Origin: Thalassovita mangrovi | GTDB lineage: Bacteria; Pseudomonadota; Alphaproteobacteria; Rhodobacterales; Rhodobacteraceae | Direction: 5' to 3' | Assembly (NCBI RefSeq): GCF_009857745.1 | Contig: NZ_WWEN01000002.1 | Span: 620,001 to 684,000, forward strand | Length of the DNA stretch: 64,000 bases | Shown: one piece after another, positions 1 to 8,734 of the stretch | How positions within the stretch are numbered: the stretch's first letter is position 1 | Layout of the letters: each line of letters begins with the position of its first letter | Notes under the pieces: model-generated | Databases searched by the model: none | What the model saw: only the letters and a program-made list of their open reading frames with translations | What the model was told of the DNA's origin: nothing | Program-made: the position numbers and the translations under genes

Positions 1-969
1 CTTCTAGCGTCAACCAAAGCAGAAGTTGAATCCAAATTCGTTATTCGCGGGTGGCTGCGAACGCTTTCTTCAAAATCCGCTGATGCGCTCAAAGTGCTCC
101 GTATATCAATCGACGCGATCGAAGTTTCTGGTGGCGTAGCCGCCGAATTTTACAAGAAATTCAAAGGAACAATAAGCAGCGTGCGCGACGTCGCAATCGA
201 AGAGTCTAGAGAGTGGCTCCGATTCATTTCTCGACAACTCGAACGGGCTGAGAAGACGCTAAGAGAGACTGGTGAGGAAAAAACGGAACACTCAATCGGC
301 GTGATAAGAGCGATGAGTGGGCAAAAATTAGTCGTGACCGAAGATGATATCCCATTTGCGGTACACCCTCAGGAGCGAGTGCTTCCCGAAATTGGAAGAG
401 TAGTTAGTTTCAATGTCGACATGAGCGACGGAAAGCCTTTGGCGCGGGAAATCAAGGAGAACCTTGATTACCTTGTTCTGAATAAGAAATTTATTAGAGT
501 CGAGGAGGCATACGCCCCCGCAATCAGGATTATTGAGAGTATTGTCGAGAGCTCAAACCTATCTGCCGTTCCGATTTCACACATAGAGCGAAAGACGGTA
601 AGGTCTGGACTGCTGCCAAGCTCATTCTGGAAGTCTATGGGCTATCCAAATCTTGGAAGTTTTGCCGTCTCCGGAGGAAATCTCTTTGCATATCCAGATG
701 ATGAGAAACCGGCTTATCTAGGCTCGAAACCCTTTACTATTAGATCGACCTCTAAAGAACTTGTGAAAGAATGGGCTCTCGATTATTTATCTGAGAAGGG
801 AGGGAAGGTGAAGATAGGAGACTTGGCGCAAGCGGCAGCCCTGTATTTTTCTGGGGGTGTTCTTCCCGTCAGGCATCAATTGGGCGGGTTAAAATTTTCC
901 GATATTTTCCTCGAAGACATTAGGTTCGCAGTGGGGCGCGGGATGATTGGATTGACGGATCAGACCTAG
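1..969 (+). CDS. Unknown protein, 5'-truncated by window edge
   Basis: The frame is open from base 1 to a TAG at 967-969. The first possible start is a GTG at 94 with no clear ribosome site, so the true start probably lies outside the window. The visible part is about 320 residues, soluble, with a charged helical stretch near the beginning (around EESREWLRFISRQLERAEK) and no motif I recognise. Base composition is clearly more AT-rich than everything to the right, with many ATT, AAA and TTT codons, which suggests acquisition by transfer. It could be the C-terminal half of a larger defence or island protein, but nothing in the sequence proves that. Confidence 0.6.
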   Translation, partial: LLASTKAEVESKFVIRGWLRTLSSKSADALKVLRISIDAIEVSGGVAAEFYKKFKGTISSVRDVAIEESREWLRFISRQLERAEKTLRETGEEKTEHSIGVIRAMSGQKLVVTEDDIPFAVHPQERVLPEIGRVVSFNVDMSDGKPLAREIKENLDYLVLNKKFIRVEEAYAPAIRIIESIVESSNLSAVPISHIERKTVRSGLLPSSFWKSMGYPNLGSFAVSGGNLFAYPDDEKPAYLGSKPFTIRSTSKELVKEWALDYLSEKGGKVKIGDLAQAAALYFSGGVLPVRHQLGGLKFSDIFLEDIRFAVGRGMIGLTDQT

Positions 970-1168
970 GCACGGGCGATGCCGTGCAAGGTATCTTTTG
1001 GCGCATAAACCGTTCTGGGACGTTCCATTCTCGGTTAAGCCGCGCCCGGCGATGGGAAGGTCCTGCAGGCATGTCTACTTCGGGCCGGTCGGAGGGGTAT
1101 TGTGCCCGACAGTCTCAACTTTGCGAAGTCTGCTTTCTGCGCAAAGCCGCCGTTGGACCTATACCCCC

Positions 1169-2155
1169 TCACCCCCCAACAAACCCCGCCTGAACCTCCG
1201 CCGCGAAGCCGGCGCAGTCTCCGCCGTAGCGCGCCGAGTGGTGGAAGGCCGTGACTCGGCGGGCGTGGGCGGCCTTGGCGATTTCTCCGGCGGCAAAGGC
1301 GGTCAGGTGGCGGGTGGCTTCGGCCAGGGCGCGGTCGGCGGTGAGGAAATAGGCCTCGATGAACAGTTGGTCGGCGTCGCGGGCCAGATCCGTGATGCGG
1401 GCGCGGTTTTGGGCCGTATCGGCGGCATCGGCGACATAGGCGAAATGCTGGCCCCGGCCGGGTTGAAAGGCGTCGCGCAGTTGCGCCAGCGTCACCTGCC
1501 CCGCCCCCGGCACCTCGATCGCGTGATCGTCGGGCAAGCCATCGCGCAGCGCCTCTTTCGCCATGTCGATCCAGGGGCCTACGGCCAAGCCCATGCCGTC
1601 CAGCAGGTTGCGCCGGACGTTGAAGCGCTGCGCCTGGCGGAAGGCGAAGGCGAGCGAGGGGGTGCCGTGGTCCAGCTCCGTGGCGTGGATTTCGAAGTCG
1701 GGTTCGCTGAGCACGATGCCGGGGGGCAGGCCCGGCGGGGACAGGTCGCGGCGGCGGAAGGCGTCGCGGGCGCGGAATTCGGCGGACTCATGGATGGTTT
1801 CGCCGTCGAAGCTTTGAACGGTGAGGCGGAAATCGACGGCGTCCTGATCGAGCAGGTTCCAGGTGTAGGAGCCGAGCCGGTTCTGCATCTGGGTGGTGAA
1901 GCCCCTGGGCCCCAGCAGGGTCAGCGGGCGCGGCCGGTGCAGCCGCAGCCGCAGCAAGCGGTCTAGCCCGGCGATGTGATCCATATGGGCGTGGCTGACG
2001 AAGACGTGGCTGACGCGCAGCAATTCGCGCGCCGACAGCGGCGCGGTGTCGCCCAGATCGAACAGGATCGCCCGGCGGCCGAAATGGAAATCCAGGTAGA
2101 GCCCCGGATCGCCGGTGGGATCGTTGATCAGGCGGGGCTGCACGAGAACGCTCAT
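1169..2155 (-). CDS. MBL-fold metallohydrolase, RNase Z-like
   Basis: Metallo-beta-lactamase-fold enzyme of about 328 residues. The metal motif HAHMDH lies at residues 55-60, preceded by the FDLGD strand-turn typical of the fold. Later come an ELDHGTPS block resembling the RNase Z DH motif, a YVADA block where ribonuclease Z has its GD(T), and a C-terminal FHHSARY histidine cluster. Family members cut tRNA 3' trailers or hydrolyse phosphodiesters; this one is divergent, so the substrate is uncertain. The start is the ATG at 2155, with a GAAAGGA ribosome site upstream, rather than a longer in-frame start at 2224. It is divergent from the HhH gene at 2301. Confidence 0.8.
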   Translation of the reverse strand: MSVLVQPRLINDPTGDPGLYLDFHFGRRAILFDLGDTAPLSARELLRVSHVFVSHAHMDHIAGLDRLLRLRLHRPRPLTLLGPRGFTTQMQNRLGSYTWNLLDQDAVDFRLTVQSFDGETIHESAEFRARDAFRRRDLSPPGLPPGIVLSEPDFEIHATELDHGTPSLAFAFRQAQRFNVRRNLLDGMGLAVGPWIDMAKEALRDGLPDDHAIEVPGAGQVTLAQLRDAFQPGRGQHFAYVADAADTAQNRARITDLARDADQLFIEAYFLTADRALAEATRHLTAFAAGEIAKAAHARRVTAFHHSARYGGDCAGFAAEVQAGFVGG

Positions 2156-2300
2156 CGCGGGGCGGGTCCTTTCGCGGGGTATCTGGCCGGGATTTGACCG
2201 AGGATAGGAGGACGTCGGCGGCAAGGGAAGCCGCGGCGATTTACATGGCGGGCGGGGCTGTTAGTCTGATCGCGGCCATTCCGGCCAGCTTGGGGGCGCC

Positions 2301-3152
2301 ATGGCACAAGGGTTGTCGCGCGAACAGATCGCGGATCGATTGGACGAAGCGGGCGAACTGCTGGAGGCGCAGGGCGCGAACCGGTTTAGGGTGCGCGCTT
2401 ACCGGGTGGCGGCCGACACGGTACGGCAGTTGGCGGAGGACCCGGCGGAGATATTGGCACGGGAAGGCTTCGACGGGCTGGTGAAGCTGCCGGGGATCGG
2501 CGAGCGGCTGGCCCGCGCGATCGACGAGATGTCCTATACCGGCCGCTGGGTGCAGCTGGAACGGATGCGCGGCGAGGCGGAGCCGGAGGAATTGTTCCAG
2601 GCCATTCCGGGCGTCGGCCCCGACACCGCGCGGCGCATCCATGACGCGCTGCATGTGGACACGCTGGAGGCGCTGGAAATCGCTGCCCATGACGGCAGCC
2701 TGGAGGACGTGCACGGCATCGGGCCGCGCAAGGCGGCGGCGATCCGGGCGTCTTTGTCGGCGATGCTGGCGCGGCGGTCGCGGCGCGGCGAGGAGGAACA
2801 CGAGGAACCGCCCGTCGCGGCATTGCTGGAGGTCGACCGCAGTTACCGGCAGCAGGCCGGGGCGGGCAGCCTGCGGACGATCGCGCCGCGCCGGTTCAAC
2901 CCCGACGGCGAGGCCTGGCTGCCGATCCTGCACGAGGAACGCGACGGCTGGGATTTCACCGCGCTTTATTCCAACACCGCGCTGGCGCATGACCTGGGGC
3001 GGACCCGCGACTGGGTGGTGATCTATTTCGCCAGGCCCGGCGGGCGCGAACATGTGCGCACGGTGGTCACCGAAACCCACGGGCCGCTGGAAGGGTCGCG
3101 CGTGGTGCGCGGCCGCGAGGCGGACTGCCGGGCGCATTATTTCGACGGCTGA
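2301..3152 (+). CDS. Helix-hairpin-helix protein with PolX-like N-terminus
   Basis: 283 residues. The first ~165 resemble the 8-kDa and HhH region of family X DNA polymerases: an N-terminal helical segment (IADRLDEAGELLEAQG...NRFRVRAYR), then three HhH-type turns, LPGIGERLA (around 63), IPGVGPDTA (around 104) and VHGIGPRKA (around 140). The nucleotidyltransferase palm and the PHP domain of bacterial PolX are absent. An unrecognised C-terminal domain of ~90 residues (RRFNPDGEAWLPILHEERDG...) replaces them. Binding to nicked or gapped DNA is a reasonable inference; catalysis is not supported. A GGGGGCGCC stretch precedes the ATG. Confidence 0.8.
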   Translation: MAQGLSREQIADRLDEAGELLEAQGANRFRVRAYRVAADTVRQLAEDPAEILAREGFDGLVKLPGIGERLARAIDEMSYTGRWVQLERMRGEAEPEELFQAIPGVGPDTARRIHDALHVDTLEALEIAAHDGSLEDVHGIGPRKAAAIRASLSAMLARRSRRGEEEHEEPPVAALLEVDRSYRQQAGAGSLRTIAPRRFNPDGEAWLPILHEERDGWDFTALYSNTALAHDLGRTRDWVVIYFARPGGREHVRTVVTETHGPLEGSRVVRGREADCRAHYFDG

Positions 3153-3229
3153 GCGGGGACTGAATGTTGCGGATCATGTCCAGGATTTTCGGCAAAGACG
3201 GGCCCCGGCATGGCGCGGGAGGGCGGGAG

Positions 3230-3673
3230 ATGCCGCAATGGGTCCTGCAAAGGAAACCGGGGCATCCGGGGTCCCCCATGACTGCGGTTTGTACCGAGCG
3301 AGACGCATTCGTGCTTCTGAAGTCTCCGGACCAGAGAACGGAGCAACCCGCGAAAGTTCTGGTCAAGATCGGCGACCACGCGGTGGCGTTTCGGGGAACG
3401 CCTGAGGCGTTGTGGCTCAGGCCGTTTCCCGACCGGCTGGAACTGGTCATCGACGAGGCCGGCGTCTGGTTCCGGCATTACCTGGAGGAATACACGGTCG
3501 CGCCGAGCAAGTTCAAAAACCGCGCCGAGCAGAGGATGTTTCTGAAGGTCCTGAAAGAGGGACTTTTTCATCAGGCCAGCATGGGGAGAGATGGCATTAC
3601 GCGGCCCATTGTTCCGGTTTTCACCAAAAATTTCAGAAAGAAACTGAGGTCGGGGGCTTATATCGGTGGGTGA
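3230..3673 (+). CDS. Unknown protein, tandem paralogue 1
   Basis: 147 residues from ATG 3230, which has a strong GGGAGGGCGGGAG ribosome site; upstream in-frame starts lack one and fall outside the homology with the next gene. No known domain is recognised. Key stretches are WVLQRKPGHPG, VLVKIGDHAVAFRGTPEALW, VIDEAGVWFRHYLEEYT and, at the C-terminus, FTKNFRKKL..GAYIGG. It is a clear paralogue of the following gene (over 70 percent identical by eye), and the two share an identical 29-base DNA block (3239-3267 and 3681-3709), pointing to recent duplication. It overlaps the next start by 8 bases, so the pair is probably cotranslated. Confidence 0.75.
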   Translation: MPQWVLQRKPGHPGSPMTAVCTERDAFVLLKSPDQRTEQPAKVLVKIGDHAVAFRGTPEALWLRPFPDRLELVIDEAGVWFRHYLEEYTVAPSKFKNRAEQRMFLKVLKEGLFHQASMGRDGITRPIVPVFTKNFRKKLRSGAYIGG

Positions 3674-4115
3674 AGACGATTGGGTCCTGCAAAGGAAACC
3701 GGGGCATCCAGGATATCCTCTCACCGCTGTTTGTGCCGCGCGTGATGCCTTGGTGTTTCTGATGAGGCCGGACCAGAGAACGGAGGATCCTGCGAGAGTT
3801 CTGGTCAAGATCGGCGACCATGCGATGGCGTTTCGGGGAACTCCGGAGGCGCTGTGGCTTGTGACATCGGGTGACCGGCGAGAACTGGTCATCGACGAGG
3901 CCGGGGTCGGGTTCCGGCATTACCTGGAGGAGTACACGGCGGCGCCGAGCAAGTTCAGGAACCGGGCCGAGCAGCGGATGTTTCTGAAGGTCCTGGAAGA
4001 GGGCCTTTATCAGTATCATTCCCCCGATGGGAGTCATAACCGCAAACCAATCGTGCCGATTTTTACCAAGAATTTCAGGAAGAAGTTGTTGTTGGGGGCT
4101 TATATCGGTCGGTAA
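3666..4115 (+). CDS. Unknown protein, tandem paralogue 2
   Basis: 149 residues, starting at GTG 3666 inside the end of its paralogue. Shared blocks are WVLQRKPGHPG, VLVKIGDHAMAFRGTPEALW, VIDEAGVGFRHYLEEYT and a lysine/arginine-rich C-terminus FTKNFRKKL..GAYIGR. Differences cluster in two loops, after PEALWL and after LKVLEEGL, as expected for diverging duplicates with a conserved core. There is no signal peptide, membrane segment or known catalytic motif. The function is unknown. Confidence 0.72.
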   Translation: MGEDDWVLQRKPGHPGYPLTAVCAARDALVFLMRPDQRTEDPARVLVKIGDHAMAFRGTPEALWLVTSGDRRELVIDEAGVGFRHYLEEYTAAPSKFRNRAEQRMFLKVLEEGLYQYHSPDGSHNRKPIVPIFTKNFRKKLLLGAYIGR

Positions 4116-4128
4116 GCCGCGCTGGTTC

Positions 4129-4656
4129 TCACGCCCCCAACCACTCCCCGACCAAGGCGTCGAGCCCGGGCCAGTCGGTATAATCTTTGTCCTGGTCCAG
4201 GTCGGCCTCCGGGTCCTTCTTGCCCAGGATGCGGCGCATGGCGAAGCGGGTGAAGACGTCATACTGCGACGGCAGGTAGGCGCCCGCGATCTGTTCGACC
4301 CGGCCCGGGGTCCAGCCGGTGGCGTCCTGGAAATCGGCGAGGATCTTGTCGAGCCCGCGCCAGTCCTCGGCGTCGTGGCCGGCGGCGGCGAGCGAGACCG
4401 AGAGGAACAGCGACGGCTTTTCGCCCAGCTTTGCTGCATATTTCGCCGCGAATTCGGAGATGCCGCGCTGGTAATGGCCGACATGGATCGAGGCGGCGAG
4501 GATTGTGCGGTCGAAGCGGGACAGGTCGATGTCGTCGGCATCGTCGATCCGGGCCAGTTCGACCATGTGGCCCATATCGGCGATCCGGTCGGCGACATGG
4601 CGGGCGATCCTGCGGGTTTGGCCTTCGGTGGTGGCGTAGCTGACCAGAACTTTCAT
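4129..4656 (-). CDS. Flavodoxin-domain protein, HemG-like
   Basis: 175 residues beginning MKVLVSYATTEGQT, the FMN phosphate-binding loop of flavodoxins, followed by the AASIHVGHY and FLSVSLAA segments typical of menaquinone-dependent protoporphyrinogen oxidase HemG. Such enzymes oxidise protoporphyrinogen IX for haem synthesis. The C-terminus (ILGKKDPEADLDQDKDYTDW) also fits that family. The start is ATG 4656, with CAGGAGGGA just upstream. No haem gene is adjacent, so a general flavodoxin-like quinone reductase remains possible. Confidence 0.75.
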   Translation of the reverse strand: MKVLVSYATTEGQTRRIARHVADRIADMGHMVELARIDDADDIDLSRFDRTILAASIHVGHYQRGISEFAAKYAAKLGEKPSLFLSVSLAAAGHDAEDWRGLDKILADFQDATGWTPGRVEQIAGAYLPSQYDVFTRFAMRRILGKKDPEADLDQDKDYTDWPGLDALVGEWLGA

Positions 4657-4769
4657 GACGTCCCTCCTGTGCAGTTCACGGGGAGGAATAACGCGGGCAC
4701 GCGCCGGGCGCATTGATGCGGGTCAAATGGGGGAATTCGGAGGCCCGGCGCTATCCGGAACGAACCAGA

Positions 4770-4901
4770 GGGCCGCGCCCTCCCTCGGGTGGGCGCTCCG
4801 ACATTTCGCAGGCAGCGCTTTATCCCGACGCCCCGGACGACGCCTGAACATGCCGCGCCATCACCAATGCGCCCTCCCAAGGGGGAGGGAGGGCGCGGCC
4901 C
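4770..4901. repeat. 17-bp perfect inverted repeat, 98-base spacer
   Basis: The left arm 4770-4786 (GGGCCGCGCCCTCCCTC) is the exact reverse complement of the right arm 4885-4901. The arms could form a long stem in RNA, or mark a small non-autonomous element. The spacer encodes nothing recognisable. Confidence 0.65.
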
Positions 4902-4928
4902 GGCGGCGCGATGCGCCGCTGTTCGGGC
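4898..4928. repeat. REP-like palindromic element, copy 1
   Basis: A 31-base nested palindrome beginning GCCCGGCGGCGC and ending TTCGGGC. The outer arms GCCCG/CGGGC enclose an inner GGCGC/GCGCC stem. A second copy, about 27 of 31 identical, lies at 10792-10822, also in an intergenic region and also about 30-60 bases from a rho-independent terminator. Confidence 0.6.
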
Positions 4929-4961
4929 CAAATCCGCTACCGAAACAGGCCCGGCGATAAA

Positions 4962-4986
4962 AAAGCCCGGCACGTGGCCGGGCTTT
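4962..4986 (-). terminator. Terminator of hpd
   Basis: Perfect 10-bp stem, AAAGCCCGGC (4962-4971) against GCCGGGCTTT (4977-4986), with a 5-base loop. On the minus strand it is followed by a run of six T residues. It sits 36 bases past the hpd stop. Confidence 0.85.
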
Positions 4987-5021
4987 CTCGGGTCAGCAAA
5001 GAATACGCTTGAAGGGAGCGC

Positions 5022-6119
<1,098 letters not shown>

Positions 6120-6212
6120 GCGCGTGTTCTCCTGTTGGGGTCATTGTTGTGTTAAAGATACAGGCAGATGGGGCGGGAATTTGCGCATTCTTCATGTGAT
6201 TTCGCGGTTGCC

Positions 6213-6260
6213 ATGCGCGTTTGTCGCATTAGTTTGAAGAAAAACGGTGAAAACGCGCAT
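6213..6260. promoter_or_regulatory. 10-bp inverted repeat, candidate Lrp operator
   Basis: Arms ATGCGCGTTT (6213-6222) and AAACGCGCAT (6251-6260) are perfect reverse complements 28 bases apart. The right arm touches the start codon of the regulator gene. Position and spacing suit autoregulation and control of divergent hpd; binding itself is inferred. Confidence 0.45.
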
Positions 6261-6716
6261 ATGCTTGATGAAACGGATCAGCGGCTGCTGGCCGCGCTGC
6301 AAAAAAACGCCCACCTGACCGCGCAGGAGCTGTCGGAGATGCTGAACCTGTCGGCCAGCCAGGCCGGGCGGCGGCGGCAGCGGCTGGAGGCGGAGGGCTA
6401 TATCGTCAATTACGCCGCCCGGCTGGACCCGAAGCGGCTGGGGCTGAACGTGCAGGCCTTCGTGCAGGTGCAATTGGGCACCCACGGGCCGGACCAGGCG
6501 AAAAGCTTCGCCAGCCTGATCGGGCGGCGCCCCGAGGTGATCAGCGCCTGGACCCTGACCGGCGATGCCGATTACCTGCTGCGGGTCTATTGCGCCGATC
6601 TGAGCGCGCTCAACCAGCTGATCCACGAAGTATTGCTGCCCCACCCCGCCGTGTCCCGCGTTCAAAGCCAGATCGTGATGGACCAGTTCAAACAAGACGC
6701 CCCCCTGCCGACCTGA
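6261..6716 (+). CDS. Lrp/AsnC family transcriptional regulator
   Basis: 151 residues. The N-terminal AsnC-type helix-turn-helix (LDETDQRLLAALQKNAHLTAQELSEML, then LSASQAGRRRQRLEAEGYI) is followed by a RAM ligand-binding domain (VQAFVQVQL..., WTLTGDADYLLRVYC). These proteins assemble into octamers and sense amino acids. The ATG 6261 gives the standard family N-terminus; an in-frame ATG at 6213 would add 16 residues. Being divergent from hpd, it probably regulates tyrosine or phenylalanine catabolism (inference from context). Confidence 0.92.
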   Translation: MLDETDQRLLAALQKNAHLTAQELSEMLNLSASQAGRRRQRLEAEGYIVNYAARLDPKRLGLNVQAFVQVQLGTHGPDQAKSFASLIGRRPEVISAWTLTGDADYLLRVYCADLSALNQLIHEVLLPHPAVSRVQSQIVMDQFKQDAPLPT

Positions 6717-6733
6717 AAGGCCGACCCTAGATC

Positions 6734-8608
6734 ATGCACGAGTTTCTTTTTGCCGCTTCCATCTACCTTCTTGCCGCCGTGATCGCGGTGCCGCTTGCCG
6801 CCCGGCTGGGGCTGGGATCGGTGCTGGGATACCTGACGGCGGGGATCATCATCGGCCCGGTATTGGGTCTGGTGGGCGCGGAAACCCGCGACCTGCAGCA
6901 TTTCGCGGAATTCGGCGTCGTCATGATGCTGTTCCTGATCGGGCTGGAACTGGAACCGCGCGCGCTGTGGGACATGCGGCACAAGCTGATCGGGCTTGGC
7001 GGGCTGCAGGTGGGGCTGACCACGGCGGCGATGATGGCGCTGTCGATGGGGCTGGGGCTGGAATGGCGCCCGGCGCTGGCGGTGGGGCTGATCTTCGCGC
7101 TGTCCTCGACCGCGATCGTGCTGCAGACCCTGTCGGAAAAGGGGCTGATGCAGACGGGCGGTGGGCGGTCGGCGTTTTCGGTCCTGCTGACGCAGGATAT
7201 CGCGGTGATCCCGATGCTGGCGCTGCTGCCGCTGCTGGCGCTGTCGCCGGCGGTCAGCATCCAGCAAGACGGGTCGATCGCGCGCGGCGGCGATCACGCC
7301 GAGGAGGCGCATAACGCGCTGTCGCTGGTCGAGGGATTGCCGGGCTGGGGCGTGACGCTGGTCACGCTGGGCGCGGTGGCGGTGATCATCCTGGCGGGGA
7401 TTTTCCTGACGCGGCCGCTGTTTGCCTTCATCCACCACGCGCGGCTGCGCGAGATGTATACCGCGCTGGCGCTGCTGATCGTGCTGGGGATCGCGCTGGT
7501 GATGACCTCGGTCGGGCTGTCGCCCGCGCTTGGCACCTTCCTGGCGGGGGTGGTCCTGGCCAACAGCGAATTCCGCCACGAGCTGGAAAGCGATATCGAG
7601 CCGTTCAAGGGGCTTTTACTGGGCCTGTTCTTCATCACCGTGGGCGCGGGCATCGATTTCGAGGTCTTGCTGCGCGAACCGATGGACCTGATCGGGCTGA
7701 CGCTGACCGTGCTGCTGGTCAAGGGGGCGATCCTGTACCTGCTGGCACTGCTGTTCCGGCTGAAGGGGCGCAGCAAGTGGCTGTTCACCCTGTCGCTGGC
7801 GCAGGCAGGGGAATTCGGCTTCGTGCTGCTGTCCTTTTCGCGCCAGCAGGACGTGTTGCCCGGCGGGCTGGTCGACCGGCTGTCGCTGGTGGTGGCGCTG
7901 TCGATGCTGGCGACGCCCTTGTTGTTCATCATCTACGACCTGCTGTCGAAAACCATCGGCGAGGGCGACAAGCCCGACCCGGACGAGATCGACGAACAGG
8001 GGCCGGTGATCATCGCCGGGATCGGCCGGTTCGGACAGATCGTCAACCGGCTGGTGCAGTCGAGCGGGTTCAAGACGGTGGTTCTGGACCACGACATGGA
8101 CACGATCCGGCTGATGCGGAAATTCGGCTTCAAGGGATTCTTCGGCGACCCGACCCGGCCCGAGCTGTTGCACGCGGCGGGGCTCAGGCAAGCGCGGGTT
8201 CTGGTGGTGGCGCTGGACGATCCGGCGGCGGCGGCGCGGCTGGTGGCGTTTGCCCGGCGCGAGAGGCCGGACCTGCATATCATCGCGCGGGCCCGCGACC
8301 GCACCCATGTGTTCCAGCTTTACGCCGCCGGGGCCAACGACATCGTGCGCGAAACCTTCGACAGCAGCTTGCGCGCCGGGCGTTACGTGCTGGAAAACAT
8401 CGGGCTGACCGAGTTCGAGGCGGCGGAGGCCGAGAAGGTGTTTTACCACCACGACCGGGTGGCGATCCGCGAACTGGCGCAGGTCTGGGACCCGAAAATC
8501 CCCTCGGCGCAGAACCCGGCCTATGTGAAACGGGCGCGGCAGCTGGACAAGGACCTGGAAACCGCGCTGCTGTCGCAGCTGGAAAAGCGCGAGGCCGAAG
8601 GGGACTGA
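6734..8608 (+). CDS. CPA2 monovalent cation:proton antiporter, Kef-type
   Basis: 624 residues. About twelve hydrophobic segments (residues ~1-400) form a Na+/H+-exchanger fold with the LALIVLGIALVMTSVGLSPALGTFLAG region. A cytosolic TrkA-N/RCK domain follows at ~415-540, with the Rossmann loop VIIAGIGRFGQIVNRLV and an acidic strand end (VVLDHD). This is the KefB/KefC layout: potassium efflux in exchange for protons, gated by NAD(H) or glutathione adducts in relatives. No KefF/KefG partner is nearby. It starts 17 bases after the Lrp-type gene, so readthrough is possible. Confidence 0.92.
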   Translation: MHEFLFAASIYLLAAVIAVPLAARLGLGSVLGYLTAGIIIGPVLGLVGAETRDLQHFAEFGVVMMLFLIGLELEPRALWDMRHKLIGLGGLQVGLTTAAMMALSMGLGLEWRPALAVGLIFALSSTAIVLQTLSEKGLMQTGGGRSAFSVLLTQDIAVIPMLALLPLLALSPAVSIQQDGSIARGGDHAEEAHNALSLVEGLPGWGVTLVTLGAVAVIILAGIFLTRPLFAFIHHARLREMYTALALLIVLGIALVMTSVGLSPALGTFLAGVVLANSEFRHELESDIEPFKGLLLGLFFITVGAGIDFEVLLREPMDLIGLTLTVLLVKGAILYLLALLFRLKGRSKWLFTLSLAQAGEFGFVLLSFSRQQDVLPGGLVDRLSLVVALSMLATPLLFIIYDLLSKTIGEGDKPDPDEIDEQGPVIIAGIGRFGQIVNRLVQSSGFKTVVLDHDMDTIRLMRKFGFKGFFGDPTRPELLHAAGLRQARVLVVALDDPAAAARLVAFARRERPDLHIIARARDRTHVFQLYAAGANDIVRETFDSSLRAGRYVLENIGLTEFEAAEAEKVFYHHDRVAIRELAQVWDPKIPSAQNPAYVKRARQLDKDLETALLSQLEKREAEGD

Positions 8609-8609
8609 C

Positions 8610-8699
8610 GCGCGCCCGCGCGGGCGCGCCTTTCCCGGGCCATAGCCCGGGAAAGAGGGGGCGCTGCCCCCGCCGTTGAAAATCCTTTGGATTTTCAAC
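8610..8699. terminator. Triple hairpin cluster between convergent genes
   Basis: Three perfect palindromes lie in a row between the convergent antiporter and cobT genes: 8610-8629 (20-base palindrome of GC), 8631-8640 with 8645-8654 (TTTCCCGGGC arms, loop CATA), and 8675-8685 with 8689-8699 (GTTGAAAATCC arms, loop TTT). None has a long T run, but together they probably end transcription from both sides. The following CTCCCCCGGGATATTTATGA segment looks like the conserved tail of an intergenic repeat common in this bacterial family. Confidence 0.65.
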
Positions 8700-8734
8700 G
8701 ACTCCCCCGGGATATTTATGAACAGAAGAAGAGC

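Larger units (their letters stand above)
4657..5021. other. Gene-free stretch with inverted repeats
   Basis: This 365-base stretch holds no convincing gene. It contains a 17-bp perfect inverted repeat, a nested palindromic element that recurs near 10.8 kb, and the hpd terminator, each listed separately. Short frames across it have neither a ribosome site nor recognisable content. Confidence 0.6.

Noticed and set aside
970-1168. Possible terminator or small gene in the 200 bases after the AT-rich gene
   Set aside because: CTTTGCG/CGCAAAG arms around 1119-1146 form a weak stem without a T run, and frames here have no support.
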